Assembly: GCA_965247735.1 (NCBI GenBank) | Contig: CBDFHN010000002.1 | Location: 3,410,001 to 3,474,000, forward strand | Source: JAOXRU01 sp965247735 | Lineage (GTDB): Bacteria; Bacteroidota; Bacteroidia; Flavobacteriales; Flavobacteriaceae | Length of the DNA: 64,000 nucleotides | Direction: 5' to 3' | Part shown: piece after piece, positions 24,866 through 33,908 of the stretch | How positions within the stretch are numbered: position 1 is the first letter of the stretch | Layout: each line of letters starts with the position of its first letter | Made by a program: the position numbers and the translations under genes | Notes under the pieces: generated by a model | What the model was told of the DNA's origin: nothing | The model's input: the letters and a program-made list of their open reading frames with translations, nothing else | The model's database searches: none

Positions 24866-25960
24866 TTAAAAATCATATGAAAAACCAATACCTAGTGTTT
24901 GTTTTAATTGTATTCTAGGTTCACCTTGTTGTGTTATTTGTCCTTTATCGTCTTTAACTTCATCAAAAAGAATGTCATCGTCATATATCATATGTGCACC
25001 AATATTAGCCTTAAAATAGGAGTTAATGACAAATTTAAAATTCAATTCCCAGTCTAAATCAATATTTCCAAAACTATTTAGGTAGTCGGTATACAGGTTT
25101 ATTCTATTGGCAAGAAATACATTTTTATATATTTCTTTATCCCATTTACTGGTGAGTAAAATCCCGAATTCTTTTACGCTATTTTCTCCTTCGGTAATAA
25201 TGTTACCTTCGTCATCAATTTTAGCTTTTTTTACCCCAAATGCACCAGCATTTGCTAATTCTTGATCTAATACGAAAGTAGCCTTAAGCGTCATAGGAGA
25301 GGCATAAAAACTAAAATCCTTATCATCGAGTGAGTATTCTGTTCCAGCACCAATAAATACATATCCAGGGGACATCAATTTTGATATTGGTTTTTCTCTA
25401 TCTGGGTATTTGTATCCGTTTGTAAATTGAGAATTGAACTTGGTTTTTACAGAATAATACCAATTGGTTAATGTGTCTTTTCTATATCCAAAAGTTGAAC
25501 TAATTCGTATTTCATCTACCGTTTTTCTGGCTTTTTGTTCCTCTTGGGCATTTACTCCATATTTGGCGGATAAGGTATTTTCCCATTGAATATACCTGAA
25601 TTTGTATTTTCTAGAGAAGTTAGCATTCATAAGTAATGCCGCAGAATTATTTCCACCAGCATTCCAATCCACAAAGGCAACTTCACTAAAATTAAGAGCT
25701 ATATTATTTTTTTTAATCCAAAAAGAAGGCATTACAAATGGCTTATCGTATTTATCTAAGTGAGCCGATTGTTCATATGATTTTTTTGGGTTTATATTTT
25801 TTAATCCCCTTGGAATGATTTTTATTTTTGTTTTTTTTGACCTGATTACAACTGTCTTTACAATAGTAGTGTCTATCGGAATGCTATCTTGAGCAGTTAT
25901 GGATAGGCAAGAAAAAGAAAAAATAAATGTTAGGAAGCAAATTTTAAAAAGAGAATGCAT
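24866..25960 (-). CDS. DUF3078 outer-membrane-like protein
   Basis: This 364-residue protein has a signal peptide (MHSLFKICFLTFIFSFSCLS). The DUF3078 hallmark LNFSEVAFVDWNAGGNNSAA lies near residue 90, followed by amphipathic strands that look like an outer-membrane beta-barrel. It is a conserved Bacteroidota family of unknown function. The gene starts 2 bp after the dxs stop codon, so the two are translationally close and surely co-transcribed. That pairing recurs in flavobacteria, as far as I recall, but no functional link to isoprenoid synthesis is established. Confidence 0.9.
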   Translation of the reverse strand: MHSLFKICFLTFIFSFSCLSITAQDSIPIDTTIVKTVVIRSKKTKIKIIPRGLKNINPKKSYEQSAHLDKYDKPFVMPSFWIKKNNIALNFSEVAFVDWNAGGNNSAALLMNANFSRKYKFRYIQWENTLSAKYGVNAQEEQKARKTVDEIRISSTFGYRKDTLTNWYYSVKTKFNSQFTNGYKYPDREKPISKLMSPGYVFIGAGTEYSLDDKDFSFYASPMTLKATFVLDQELANAGAFGVKKAKIDDEGNIITEGENSVKEFGILLTSKWDKEIYKNVFLANRINLYTDYLNSFGNIDLDWELNFKFVINSYFKANIGAHMIYDDDILFDEVKDDKGQITQQGEPRIQLKQTLGIGFSYDF

Positions 25961-25962
25961 AG

Positions 25963-27741
25963 TTAGTAGTCAGATAGTTTGTTGAGTATGTTAGTTTTTA
26001 GTGTATTGGCGTCTATTCCAGAAATGCTTTTCAGCTCAAAAATTGTACCATGCTCAATAAAAACATCAGGAATTCCTAAAATTGTAAGATTGTTTTTGTA
26101 ATTGTGAAGGTTTATAAATTCTAGAATAGCGGTTCCAAAACCACCAGATTTGCATCCATCTTCTAATGTTATAATATGGGGGTATGTTTTACAAATATGA
26201 TGTAATATTTTTTCATCTAATGGCTTTATAAAACGCATATCGTAATGTCCAACTTCAGAAGGGTTCTTAAGTTCTTCTAACACAGAGGTTACGGTTGTAG
26301 TCATAGTACCTATAGAAAGAATAGCAATTTTACTTCCTTTAACGATTTCTTTTGCTGTTCCTATTTCGATTTTTTGAAAAGGAGCTTTCCAATTAATAAG
26401 TGTTCCTCTTCCCCTTGGGTATCTGATGGCAATTGGATTTTCTAGTTCTAACTGTGCTGTGTAAAGAATATTTCGCAATTCTATTTCGGTACTAGGTGCA
26501 AAAATAATAAGGTTAGGTATGCAGCGTAAAAAAGCAATATCAAAGATGCCGTGATGGGTTGCCCCGTCTTCACCAACGAGTCCTGCTCTGTCCAAGCAGA
26601 AAATAACGGGCAGATTTTGTAAGGCCACATCGTGTATTAATTGATCGTAGCCGCGTTGTAAAAAGGTAGAATAGATATTACAAAAAGGAATTAAACCTTC
26701 GGTTGCCAATCCTGCTGCTAGGGTTACGGCATGTTGTTCTGCAATGCCAACATCAAAAGCACGTTCTGGAAAAGCGGCAATCATATATTTTAGAGAACTC
26801 CCAGTAGGCATAGCTGGGGTTATTCCTACTATTTTTTTGTTTTCTCTAGCAAGTTCAACAATAGTATGTCCAAATACATCTTGGAACTTTGGTGGTTGTG
26901 GTGTTGTCGGTTTTGGTAGTAATTCTCCAGTTTCCTTATTAAATTTCCCAGGAGCATGGTAGGTAACTTGGTTTTCTTCTGCTTGTTTTAATCCTTTTCC
27001 TTTGGTAGTAATAACATGGAGTAATTTTGGGCCTTTTGTCTTTTTTAGCTTTTCTAGAGCTTTAAGTAATGCATTAATATCATGACCGTCTATTGGACCA
27101 GAATAGTTAAAGTTTAGGCATTCAAAAATGTTTTCATCCTTTGCTGTGCCTTTTTTTACGTTGGTAAGGTATTGTTTTAATGCACCAACACTTGGATCAA
27201 TACCAATAGCATTGTCGTTAAGTATTACTAAAATGTTTGCATTGGTAACTCCAGCATGGTTTAGTCCTTCAAAAGCCATTCCGCTGGCAATAGAAGCATC
27301 GCCAATAACGGCAATATGTTGCTTGCTTGTATCTCCTTTAATTTGTGAAGCTATTGCCATACCCAAGACTGCAGAAATGGATGTAGAGCTGTGTCCAGTG
27401 CCAAAAGTATCATATTCGCTTTCTTTTCTGTTTGGGAATCCACTTATGCCTCCTAATCTTCTATTGGTTTCAAAATTGATTTTTCTTCCAGTTAGCAACT
27501 TGTGAACATATGCTTGGTGACCAACATCCCAAGCCAGTAAATCTTTAGGAGTATTAAAAATATAATGCAATGCAATAGTAAGTTCTACAACACCAAGACT
27601 AGCACCTAAATGACCTTCTTTGGTAGCGACAATATCAATAATAAACTTACGTAATTCCGATGCCAACTGTGGAAGTTGATCTGGATTTAACTTTCGTAAA
27701 TCTTCAGGTAAGTTGATATGTGATAATAGTGAGTTAGTCAT
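25963..27741 (-). CDS. dxs: 1-deoxy-D-xylulose-5-phosphate synthase
   Basis: This thiamine-diphosphate enzyme condenses pyruvate with glyceraldehyde 3-phosphate as the first step of the MEP isoprenoid pathway. Visible motifs: GHQAYVHKLLTGR, the ThDP/Mg motif GDASIASGMAFEGLNHAG running to ILNDN, the transketolase Glu region DVGIAEQHAVTLAAGLA, and GYDQLIHDVALQNLPVIF. 592 residues, somewhat shorter than the E. coli enzyme (about 620), as is usual in Bacteroidota. ATG at 27741. A perfect palindrome lies 145 bp upstream in the divergent promoter region. Confidence 0.96.
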   Translation of the reverse strand: MTNSLLSHINLPEDLRKLNPDQLPQLASELRKFIIDIVATKEGHLGASLGVVELTIALHYIFNTPKDLLAWDVGHQAYVHKLLTGRKINFETNRRLGGISGFPNRKESEYDTFGTGHSSTSISAVLGMAIASQIKGDTSKQHIAVIGDASIASGMAFEGLNHAGVTNANILVILNDNAIGIDPSVGALKQYLTNVKKGTAKDENIFECLNFNYSGPIDGHDINALLKALEKLKKTKGPKLLHVITTKGKGLKQAEENQVTYHAPGKFNKETGELLPKPTTPQPPKFQDVFGHTIVELARENKKIVGITPAMPTGSSLKYMIAAFPERAFDVGIAEQHAVTLAAGLATEGLIPFCNIYSTFLQRGYDQLIHDVALQNLPVIFCLDRAGLVGEDGATHHGIFDIAFLRCIPNLIIFAPSTEIELRNILYTAQLELENPIAIRYPRGRGTLINWKAPFQKIEIGTAKEIVKGSKIAILSIGTMTTTVTSVLEELKNPSEVGHYDMRFIKPLDEKILHHICKTYPHIITLEDGCKSGGFGTAILEFINLHNYKNNLTILGIPDVFIEHGTIFELKSISGIDANTLKTNILNKLSDY

Positions 27742-27885
27742 TTTTGATGTTCTGCTGGCAAAGCTAGTAAAAAAAGAAAAAATGTAACTGTAAAAAAGCT
27801 GTTTGAAGCCACAAATGGGCTAAAGAACAATATAGAAGCTTTGTAATACTGTTTTTCTAACAATTGAATGCTGTAACTCACGCTA

Positions 27886-27908
27886 TTTGTCGTGTAATTC
27901 ACGACAAA
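27886..27908. promoter_or_regulatory. Palindromic operator-like site
   Basis: TTTGTCGTG, five bases, then CACGACAAA: a perfect 9-bp dyad with a 5-bp spacer. It lies between dxs and the divergent 592-residue membrane protein, 78 bp before the latter's ATG. The compact dyad is typical of a dimeric repressor site. No cognate regulator is identified. Confidence 0.5.
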
Positions 27909-27986
27909 AATTTGTGTAAAAGGTTGATGTGGTGGTAGTTTTGAGGAAGTGACTATAATGTGATTTAAATAGCTAAACTATCTATA

Positions 27987-29765
27987 ATGTATACATTTAA
28001 CTTTACACAATTGGTTTTGAAGAGTAGTGCTTGGCTTTTAATAGGTCTTTTAATCTATTATTTACTTTCTTTTTCAAAAGTTCATTTAATTTTAAAAACT
28101 CAATCTAGTGTATTTAATTTTAGAAATGGGGAAAAGCTATTTTCAAAATATTTGATACAATTATTAAAGTTTCTATTTTCATCTAGTTATCTACACAAAA
28201 ATACATTTAATTACATCTTTAATTATAAAGAAGAAAAATTTAAGATTTTTCCAGATGAAAAAACACTACCTATTAAAAAAAGATTAAGAATATTAGACAG
28301 TCTAACGACATTCTTTAAACCATTTCTTTTTTTTGCACTAATATTTTTTTTTTTAAGACTATGGATTAATAGTCATTTTTTATACAATGAACTAAGTATT
28401 ACACTTGGAGAAATACAAAAAATATTAGACTCAATAAACAACTTTCCTTTTATCAAAGTTCTTAATGAATATAAATATTTTATTTACTTCATTTTTGGCT
28501 TGATGACAATGTTCGTCCCTTATATTTATTATAGAGATAAACTAAAGAAAAAACTTAAAAAGCACCTGAAATATATTATAGTCTCGATTTCTATTGTTAC
28601 AAATGTTTCTTTTTTTGGGGCTTTAACAAGTGATAATGTTTCTACAATAAACGATCAATTATCTAAATTGAGATTTGAAATAAAGTCTATTCACTCTGAA
28701 ATGTATAAAAATGTTTATGAGATAGTTGTTATTAATGAACTAGAAGATGAATTAAAAAAAGAGGAAAATTCATATAAAAAAGAATATGAAAGGTTCAAGG
28801 TTAAAATTAATTCTAAAAAGAACATTTTTAAAGACTTAGATATTAATGAAGAATTAAATCTTAGCTTAATAAACAGATCAAATGATATTCTGGAATTAGG
28901 ATTCAAAGTAGAAGATTTTAATTTCAACAACCAAAAGGTAAGAAGCAAAAATCAACCCTATTCTGAATATAACAAGATTTATTCAAAAATATATAGAGAC
29001 AATTCATCCTACAAAGAGTATGGTGGATATATGGACAAAAAGGAAAGATGGAATAAAAGGGAAGGGAATAAAATTTTAGAAAAAGTTGAAATATTAACTA
29101 AAAATAATTTTCAGAATAAATATAGTAAAAAATTAAAGGACTGTATAGGGCTTTTTTTTGATTTTGGACTTGATGTTGTATCCTCTACATTTTTTAAAGA
29201 ATTGGATATCCCATCTCAAAAGGTTTTGAATAAAATGGCTAAAATATTTGCTAAAGAAAATTTTAAAAATGGTGTAATCAATAAGGTAATTAGTGTTTTG
29301 AACTCTATTATGGATGTCGAAAAAGCAAAAAACATATTGCAAACGGATAATAATTTGCATTTGTTTTCTGTAAAAGAGTTTGATGAATTCAAGAAACAGA
29401 ACTCAGCTTTTTTTGATGAGAAAGTTAATTATGCAATATCAAAACAAAATGAATTGGATAAAAAAACAGCAATAAATAGGCTTGATAAAAAACTGAACAA
29501 TACAATCAATGATATAATAAAAAGTTTTGAAGGAAACTATAAATATAATACTTACAAAGAATATAAAAAGCAAATAATTATTGAGTATAAAAAAGAATTG
29601 AATCTTAATAAGATTTCTTTAAAGAGATTAAATGAGATTATAGTTTCGACATCATTAATTAAAAATAAAATTAAAATTTTAATGAGAAGGAGTAATGTTC
29701 ACCCATTTAAAAAGGAAAGGTGTCCAATTTGCCTTTTTAATGGAGTGACTAGTAGTTTACAATAA
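27987..29765 (+). CDS. Unrecognised four-helix membrane protein with long charged domain
   Basis: I do not recognise a family. Hydrophobic helices lie near residues 12-29, 109-126, 163-182 and 196-213. A Lys/Glu-rich coiled-coil-like stretch covers about 222-290, followed by a mostly helical soluble region to 592. The protein ends HPFKKERCPICLFNG, a lone CPIC motif that might bind metal with the nearby His. The DNA is clearly more A+T rich than the flanking housekeeping genes, with heavy use of AAA, TTA and AAT codons, which suggests recent acquisition. It stands at the left edge of the accessory block between dxs and tadA. The gap of 110 bp to the peptidase gene leaves co-transcription open. 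Confidence 0.7.
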   Translation: MYTFNFTQLVLKSSAWLLIGLLIYYLLSFSKVHLILKTQSSVFNFRNGEKLFSKYLIQLLKFLFSSSYLHKNTFNYIFNYKEEKFKIFPDEKTLPIKKRLRILDSLTTFFKPFLFFALIFFFLRLWINSHFLYNELSITLGEIQKILDSINNFPFIKVLNEYKYFIYFIFGLMTMFVPYIYYRDKLKKKLKKHLKYIIVSISIVTNVSFFGALTSDNVSTINDQLSKLRFEIKSIHSEMYKNVYEIVVINELEDELKKEENSYKKEYERFKVKINSKKNIFKDLDINEELNLSLINRSNDILELGFKVEDFNFNNQKVRSKNQPYSEYNKIYSKIYRDNSSYKEYGGYMDKKERWNKREGNKILEKVEILTKNNFQNKYSKKLKDCIGLFFDFGLDVVSSTFFKELDIPSQKVLNKMAKIFAKENFKNGVINKVISVLNSIMDVEKAKNILQTDNNLHLFSVKEFDEFKKQNSAFFDEKVNYAISKQNELDKKTAINRLDKKLNNTINDIIKSFEGNYKYNTYKEYKKQIIIEYKKELNLNKISLKRLNEIIVSTSLIKNKIKILMRRSNVHPFKKERCPICLFNGVTSSLQ

Positions 29766-29875
29766 GAATGAAAGTTGTAAAAACCTAAACCCAAATTGTA
29801 ATTGTGCTGTTTGATTAAAAAAATGATATGTGAAATAATAAAAGATAGTAGTGTTAATTAAATAAAAATATAAAA

Positions 29876-31096
29876 ATGGAAAGTTTTAATGTAGCAGTGA
29901 AAGAACCAACTCATGTGATAATAGAAATATTTGGAGGAGATAATAATTTATCCAAATATGTAACTGAAGATTTAAAAGAGTTTTCGACGGGAAATAAGGG
30001 CAATGTATCAATGCTTGCTTTCTGCGATTATTTAGATAAAGGAGTTACGGTCTTAGAATGTCATCCATCTGTTGGAATTAGAGAAATAGCTAAGCTAGGA
30101 GAGTTAGATACAGGAGATCCAAGAGTACTAGTAGGTTTTTTGTCTAAAGCTTTAAGAACATATAAAGACTGTCCTTTTGTTGCGTTGGGGTTTTGGGATC
30201 ATGGATCTGGAGTTTTTGATGAAGATGATCCACGTGAAATTTCAATCGAAAAAAGATTGAAAAGAGTTTTAAAAAGAAGAATACTAAAATCAAAAAGAGC
30301 AAATAAATTGTTTACCTCTAATATAGCTTTTGGAGATAGAGCAATGTTGAATGATGATACTAATGGTGGAATACTAACCAATTATGAAGCGCACCAAGTT
30401 GTTAAAGTTGCTATAGAGAGATCAGGGTTTAATCGTAAAATTAATATGATTTTTTCTGACATGTGCCTCAATGGTATGATAGAAGTGCTTTGTCAGTTTA
30501 GTGACTTGTGTGATACTGTAGTTGGGTCAGAGGATTTAGAGCCAGCAGACGGTTGGGATTATTATCAATTTGCAAATTTAATGACAGAATCCTCTCCTAA
30601 TAACAGTGTTACTTGGGCTTATCAAGCGGTAGAGGCTTATAAGATAGGTTACAAGAATAGAGTGGACCTTTTCCCTTGCACTTTAGCGGCATTTGATACA
30701 TCGAAAATAGCATCATTGGTAAATTCGATAGCGAAGTTAAAAGATCTAATTGATAATTTGGGAGAGCCCGCTTTTGATTTGGTAGATATTATAATGAGAA
30801 GAAGAACACAGTCTTTTAATGCTATGGATTCATATGATATAAAAGATATGGCAATTCAGTTAAAGAAGAAGGCTTCTGATCATAAAATTAAACAATGTTG
30901 TGATGATATTATTAATGCTTTTGAACTAGCATGTATTCATAACATAAATTTTGGGAGCATGGTAAAGAACGCTTACGGATTGGCTATTTGGTATCCAAGG
31001 AATAGTTATCAATTAAATAAGGTAGGGAAAACGTATAAAAAACTTGAATTTGATAAGAGAATTGGATGGACAGATTTTATTAATAAATATTTTTAA
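29876..31096 (+). CDS. Clostripain-family (C11) cysteine peptidase
   Basis: This is a caspase-like-fold peptidase of MEROPS family C11. The catalytic His is in LGFWDHGSG (H109) and the nucleophile in IFSDMCLNGM (C197), each at the end of a hydrophobic strand. A later GSEDLEPADGWDYYQF matches the conserved region after the Cys. Between His and Cys is a strongly basic stretch at 127-144 (KRLKRVLKRRILKSKR), where family members such as PmC11 are cut after Lys/Arg for activation. No signal peptide is visible, unusual because many relatives are secreted. 406 residues. It heads a tight run of unknown genes and may be the effector of that unit. Confidence 0.85.
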   Translation: MESFNVAVKEPTHVIIEIFGGDNNLSKYVTEDLKEFSTGNKGNVSMLAFCDYLDKGVTVLECHPSVGIREIAKLGELDTGDPRVLVGFLSKALRTYKDCPFVALGFWDHGSGVFDEDDPREISIEKRLKRVLKRRILKSKRANKLFTSNIAFGDRAMLNDDTNGGILTNYEAHQVVKVAIERSGFNRKINMIFSDMCLNGMIEVLCQFSDLCDTVVGSEDLEPADGWDYYQFANLMTESSPNNSVTWAYQAVEAYKIGYKNRVDLFPCTLAAFDTSKIASLVNSIAKLKDLIDNLGEPAFDLVDIIMRRRTQSFNAMDSYDIKDMAIQLKKKASDHKIKQCCDDIINAFELACIHNINFGSMVKNAYGLAIWYPRNSYQLNKVGKTYKKLEFDKRIGWTDFINKYF

Positions 31097-31109
31097 AATA
31101 CAAACTATT

Positions 31110-31505
31110 ATGAAAAGAGTTTATGAGACAGGCGTTGATGCTAATGAGATTAGTTGCGCTGTAAAAATTGGAACTGTAGGTGTGGCTTATAGTGAAATTA
31201 AATTTGCCCGATTTGGTGGGCAATGGGCAAAAATTAAGCAGTCTAGAGTAGGGAGTGGTAATATAGCTTCCTTTAAGCTCGGTAAAGCTAAAGAGGTTAG
31301 GAATAGTTATATAATTATAACAACTATTATTGATTTTTCTTTAGTTCCAAAAAATGAATGGGAAGATCATATTAAAAGAATTTATACTGAATACTCTTTT
31401 GATGGTGGTATATTGGGGAAGCAAGATTATCACTATGATAGTGATGATATTATTTTTACACCAAATGGCTATGTTTCTATAACTAAACCAATAAAGTTAT
31501 TATGA
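31110..31505 (+). CDS. Unrecognised 131-residue protein
   Basis: I start at the ATG at 31110 (MKRVYETGVDANEIS), 13 bp after the peptidase stop. The longer reading from 31044 would overlap the peptidase by 53 bp and adds an unlikely leader. The predicted secondary structure is beta-rich (VKIGTVGVAYSEIKF, SYIIITTIIDFSLV) with no signal peptide, membrane helix or catalytic motif. Its stop overlaps the start of the next gene by 4 bp (ATGA), implying translational coupling. Family unknown. Position makes a partner, inhibitor or substrate of the C11 peptidase a reasonable guess, no more. Confidence 0.7.
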   Translation: MKRVYETGVDANEISCAVKIGTVGVAYSEIKFARFGGQWAKIKQSRVGSGNIASFKLGKAKEVRNSYIIITTIIDFSLVPKNEWEDHIKRIYTEYSFDGGILGKQDYHYDSDDIIFTPNGYVSITKPIKLL

Positions 31506-32674
31506 AAAAGATAATTTTAATATTCGGATTAATGCTTTGGAGTTCTTGTTTTTTTGGGCAAGATGAATTAAATAAAAGTATAGATCTTAAACTAAAAGAT
31601 CTTGAAATTCCAACTTCTCCTGGTTTTATGTTTTTAGATAAAGCACCAACTTCTATAGAGAGTCCAAAATCCTCTAAAGCTCTTGTATTAAGTGTTATTA
31701 ACTCTTTTGAGAGTAATAATGGTTTTCCACAGGATTACTCGATAGAAATTACTCCGTTTTGGTTTTTAAAAAATAAAAACATGACGGCCTTAAAATATAT
31801 GGGGTTAAAAAAAAGAAAAGATAATGATTCAGTATTTACATTAAAGCAAAATTATTTTAGTAATCCTTTTAAGAACACATCATTTTCTTTTGCATTTACA
31901 ACTGCAAAAGATAGCATAACGGATAAAGACTTGAAAAACATTTCCTTCGGATTGAGAACAAATATTTTAGCAATAAGAAGTAGAAAGAATTTGAATGCAT
32001 TGAGTTTAACATTTAATAAAATGCATAAAGCACTACAAAGTGTAATGGAAGGAATGCCATCCCAGCCTTTGCCAACAGGAGATGATAGTGTAGATGATGA
32101 AAATCATAAAAGTTACTTAAAGAAACTAGAAGAGTACCAAAAGAATATTGCTTATAAAAAAGAATTAAAAGGTAAGACTGATGGTAGTGATTTAGTCTTA
32201 GAAAAACCACTATTTACTCTTGATGTCGCTATGGCTTATAATTCATTTTATATTGACAATGATTTCTCTACCAATCAGTTTGGAAGATTTGGTGCTTGGA
32301 TGTCAATGAGTTTTTCTAAATCAATAAGTAAAAGTGAGAACTATATTAATTTATATGGTGTCGCTAGATATTTAAGAGACGGTACTGAACAACAGAATGG
32401 GAGCTATATAGAACAAGATCTTTATGATTTTGGAGGTAAATTGGAGTTTGAATTTAAAAAGATAGCTGTTTCTTATGAGTATATTCATAGAATTACTGAT
32501 TTTGAAAACACCCACAGATCAAATGGAGTGGTTAAATACAAAATTTCAGATAAATTATACCTAACAGGAGCATTTGGAAAGAATTTTGGCGAGGAAAACA
32601 ATCTTATTTCTTTTTTAGGAGTGAATTGGGGATTTGCTAGTGGTAAAGAAGAAGTGACAATTAAAGCAGAATAA
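31502..32674 (+). CDS. Unrecognised exported, probable outer-membrane protein
   Basis: This 390-residue protein has a signal peptide (MKKIILIFGLMLWSSCFFGQ). The mature part has many alternating amphipathic strands ending in a barrel-like region (LYLTGAFGKNFGEENNLISF, VNWGFASGKEEVTIKAE). A Ser/Asp-rich insert lies around 195-215 (QPLPTGDDSVDDENHKS). It looks like an outer-membrane beta-barrel but has no porin or TonB signature. Coupling to the previous gene by ATGA overlap and 16 bp to the next places it inside the peptidase operon. Confidence 0.7.
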   Translation: MKKIILIFGLMLWSSCFFGQDELNKSIDLKLKDLEIPTSPGFMFLDKAPTSIESPKSSKALVLSVINSFESNNGFPQDYSIEITPFWFLKNKNMTALKYMGLKKRKDNDSVFTLKQNYFSNPFKNTSFSFAFTTAKDSITDKDLKNISFGLRTNILAIRSRKNLNALSLTFNKMHKALQSVMEGMPSQPLPTGDDSVDDENHKSYLKKLEEYQKNIAYKKELKGKTDGSDLVLEKPLFTLDVAMAYNSFYIDNDFSTNQFGRFGAWMSMSFSKSISKSENYINLYGVARYLRDGTEQQNGSYIEQDLYDFGGKLEFEFKKIAVSYEYIHRITDFENTHRSNGVVKYKISDKLYLTGAFGKNFGEENNLISFLGVNWGFASGKEEVTIKAE

Positions 32675-32690
32675 CAATTAAAAAAAAATT

Positions 32691-33056
32691 ATGAAAACAA
32701 GGTTTAAATCAGTAGTAGCAATGCAGAAGGAAGTTACCGATTCTGTAGAACTGCAAGATGCAATTAAAAACGATCCAGGTAATTTTTTTAACAATCTAGA
32801 GATTATATCACCAATTAAAAAACCATGGGTTTTTATTACAGTAGTTTGTATTATAGGATTAGCTCTTATTTTATGTGTTGTTTTTATGGCAGTTATAACA
32901 TTAGCTGAACCAAACACAATAATAACGATGACTGAAGGAGTCGTGAAAAAAAGTACTCTTGTAGTAGAGTTGCCACAAATATTTGGGGTTATTGCTTCTA
33001 CAGCTATAGGCGCAATAGCAGGATTGTTAGTGCCTTCTCCTGTAGGCAACAAATAG
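32691..33056 (+). CDS. Unrecognised small membrane protein
   Basis: This 121-residue protein has an amphipathic N-terminal helix and two clear transmembrane helices, about residues 47-70 (FITVVCIIGLALILCVVF) and 97-117 (IFGVIASTAIGAIAGLLV), joined by a loop of some 26 residues. The GxxxG-like glycines in the second helix suggest packing or oligomerisation. No family recognised. It follows the barrel-like gene by 16 bp. Its geometry would suit a pore-former or membrane partner of a peptidase-controlled system, but nothing in the sequence proves this. Confidence 0.68.
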   Translation: MKTRFKSVVAMQKEVTDSVELQDAIKNDPGNFFNNLEIISPIKKPWVFITVVCIIGLALILCVVFMAVITLAEPNTIITMTEGVVKKSTLVVELPQIFGVIASTAIGAIAGLLVPSPVGNK

Positions 33057-33164
33057 GAAAATAAGACTATTTAATGAATGTCGACTATGGTTATCGTAAC
33101 TTAAAACATGTTTATAAGAGAAGACATAAATAGATTAAACAATTAACTTTTAAAATTATTTATT

Positions 33165-33908
33165 ATGCACCAAAATTTAAGAACAACATTTTACTTAAAA
33201 AATCAGGTTATAGGAAAAAGGGCAGATACTAATGAAACGTTTGAAGAGGGGCTTAGGAGAATGCAAATGTTAATTCCAAGTATGAATTATGGAACATTCT
33301 TTTGTATATCGGCAGATATTAGCGGAGAGACTGTTAATGGCAAATTTGTACCCGATAGTTGTAATCTCTTTTTGCAAAACTACCAAGGGGATGTTACTAT
33401 AGGATTGGTTGGTGTGGAAGAAGAGATAGATATTGCTTTTGATGAAGTTCTAGGGCAACCAGTGTACTTATTAAAAGTGCATTTAAAAGCGTTACATGCA
33501 AAAACTAGCTTTAATAGGCCACAAAGCCTTAAAATAAAGGAAAAACCAACTTTTGATTTTTACCAGAATAAGGAAGACTGGGACCATCTAGAAACAAAAA
33601 ATGGGACAATTGATAGCGATATATTACTAAGGGTATTATTAATTTATGATGATTTAGATTCTGATATTTTTAACCCTAATGGAAATGTTAATAGCGCTAG
33701 ATTTATTGATAGTAATAAATATGAAAGAGATGGAGATGAGTTATTTGTGAAAGATTTTAAAATTACTAAAGAAGATTTTAACGTAAAACAGGTCACGAAA
33801 AACATGAAAATTTCAAAATGGGGTAATGAATCATGGAAAATTATTTCTAACTTAGGAGTAATAAGAACATCAAAATGTAAACCCGAATATGTTCAGTTTA
33901 GAATTTAA
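33165..33908 (+). CDS. Unrecognised 247-residue protein
   Basis: The protein is soluble, without a signal peptide, and starts MHQNLRTTFYLKNQVIGKRA. It has a beta-rich first half (CISADISGETVNGKF, NYQGDVTIGLVGVEEEIDIA) and a more charged second half. No catalytic signature or known fold was recognised. It is preceded by a 108-bp gap, so it may have its own promoter. Its last 20 bases overlap the start of the TPR-LytTR gene in another frame, which suggests the two are co-expressed. Confidence 0.68.
   Translation: MHQNLRTTFYLKNQVIGKRADTNETFEEGLRRMQMLIPSMNYGTFFCISADISGETVNGKFVPDSCNLFLQNYQGDVTIGLVGVEEEIDIAFDEVLGQPVYLLKVHLKALHAKTSFNRPQSLKIKEKPTFDFYQNKEDWDHLETKNGTIDSDILLRVLLIYDDLDSDIFNPNGNVNSARFIDSNKYERDGDELFVKDFKITKEDFNVKQVTKNMKISKWGNESWKIISNLGVIRTSKCKPEYVQFRI

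Noticed and set aside
31044..31109. 22-residue N-terminal extension of the 131-residue protein
   Set aside because: It lies mostly inside the peptidase gene; the ATG at 31110 is well spaced after its stop.
32678..33052. 124-residue minus-strand ORF
   Set aside because: It mirrors the two-helix membrane protein; hydrophobic genes often give open antisense frames.
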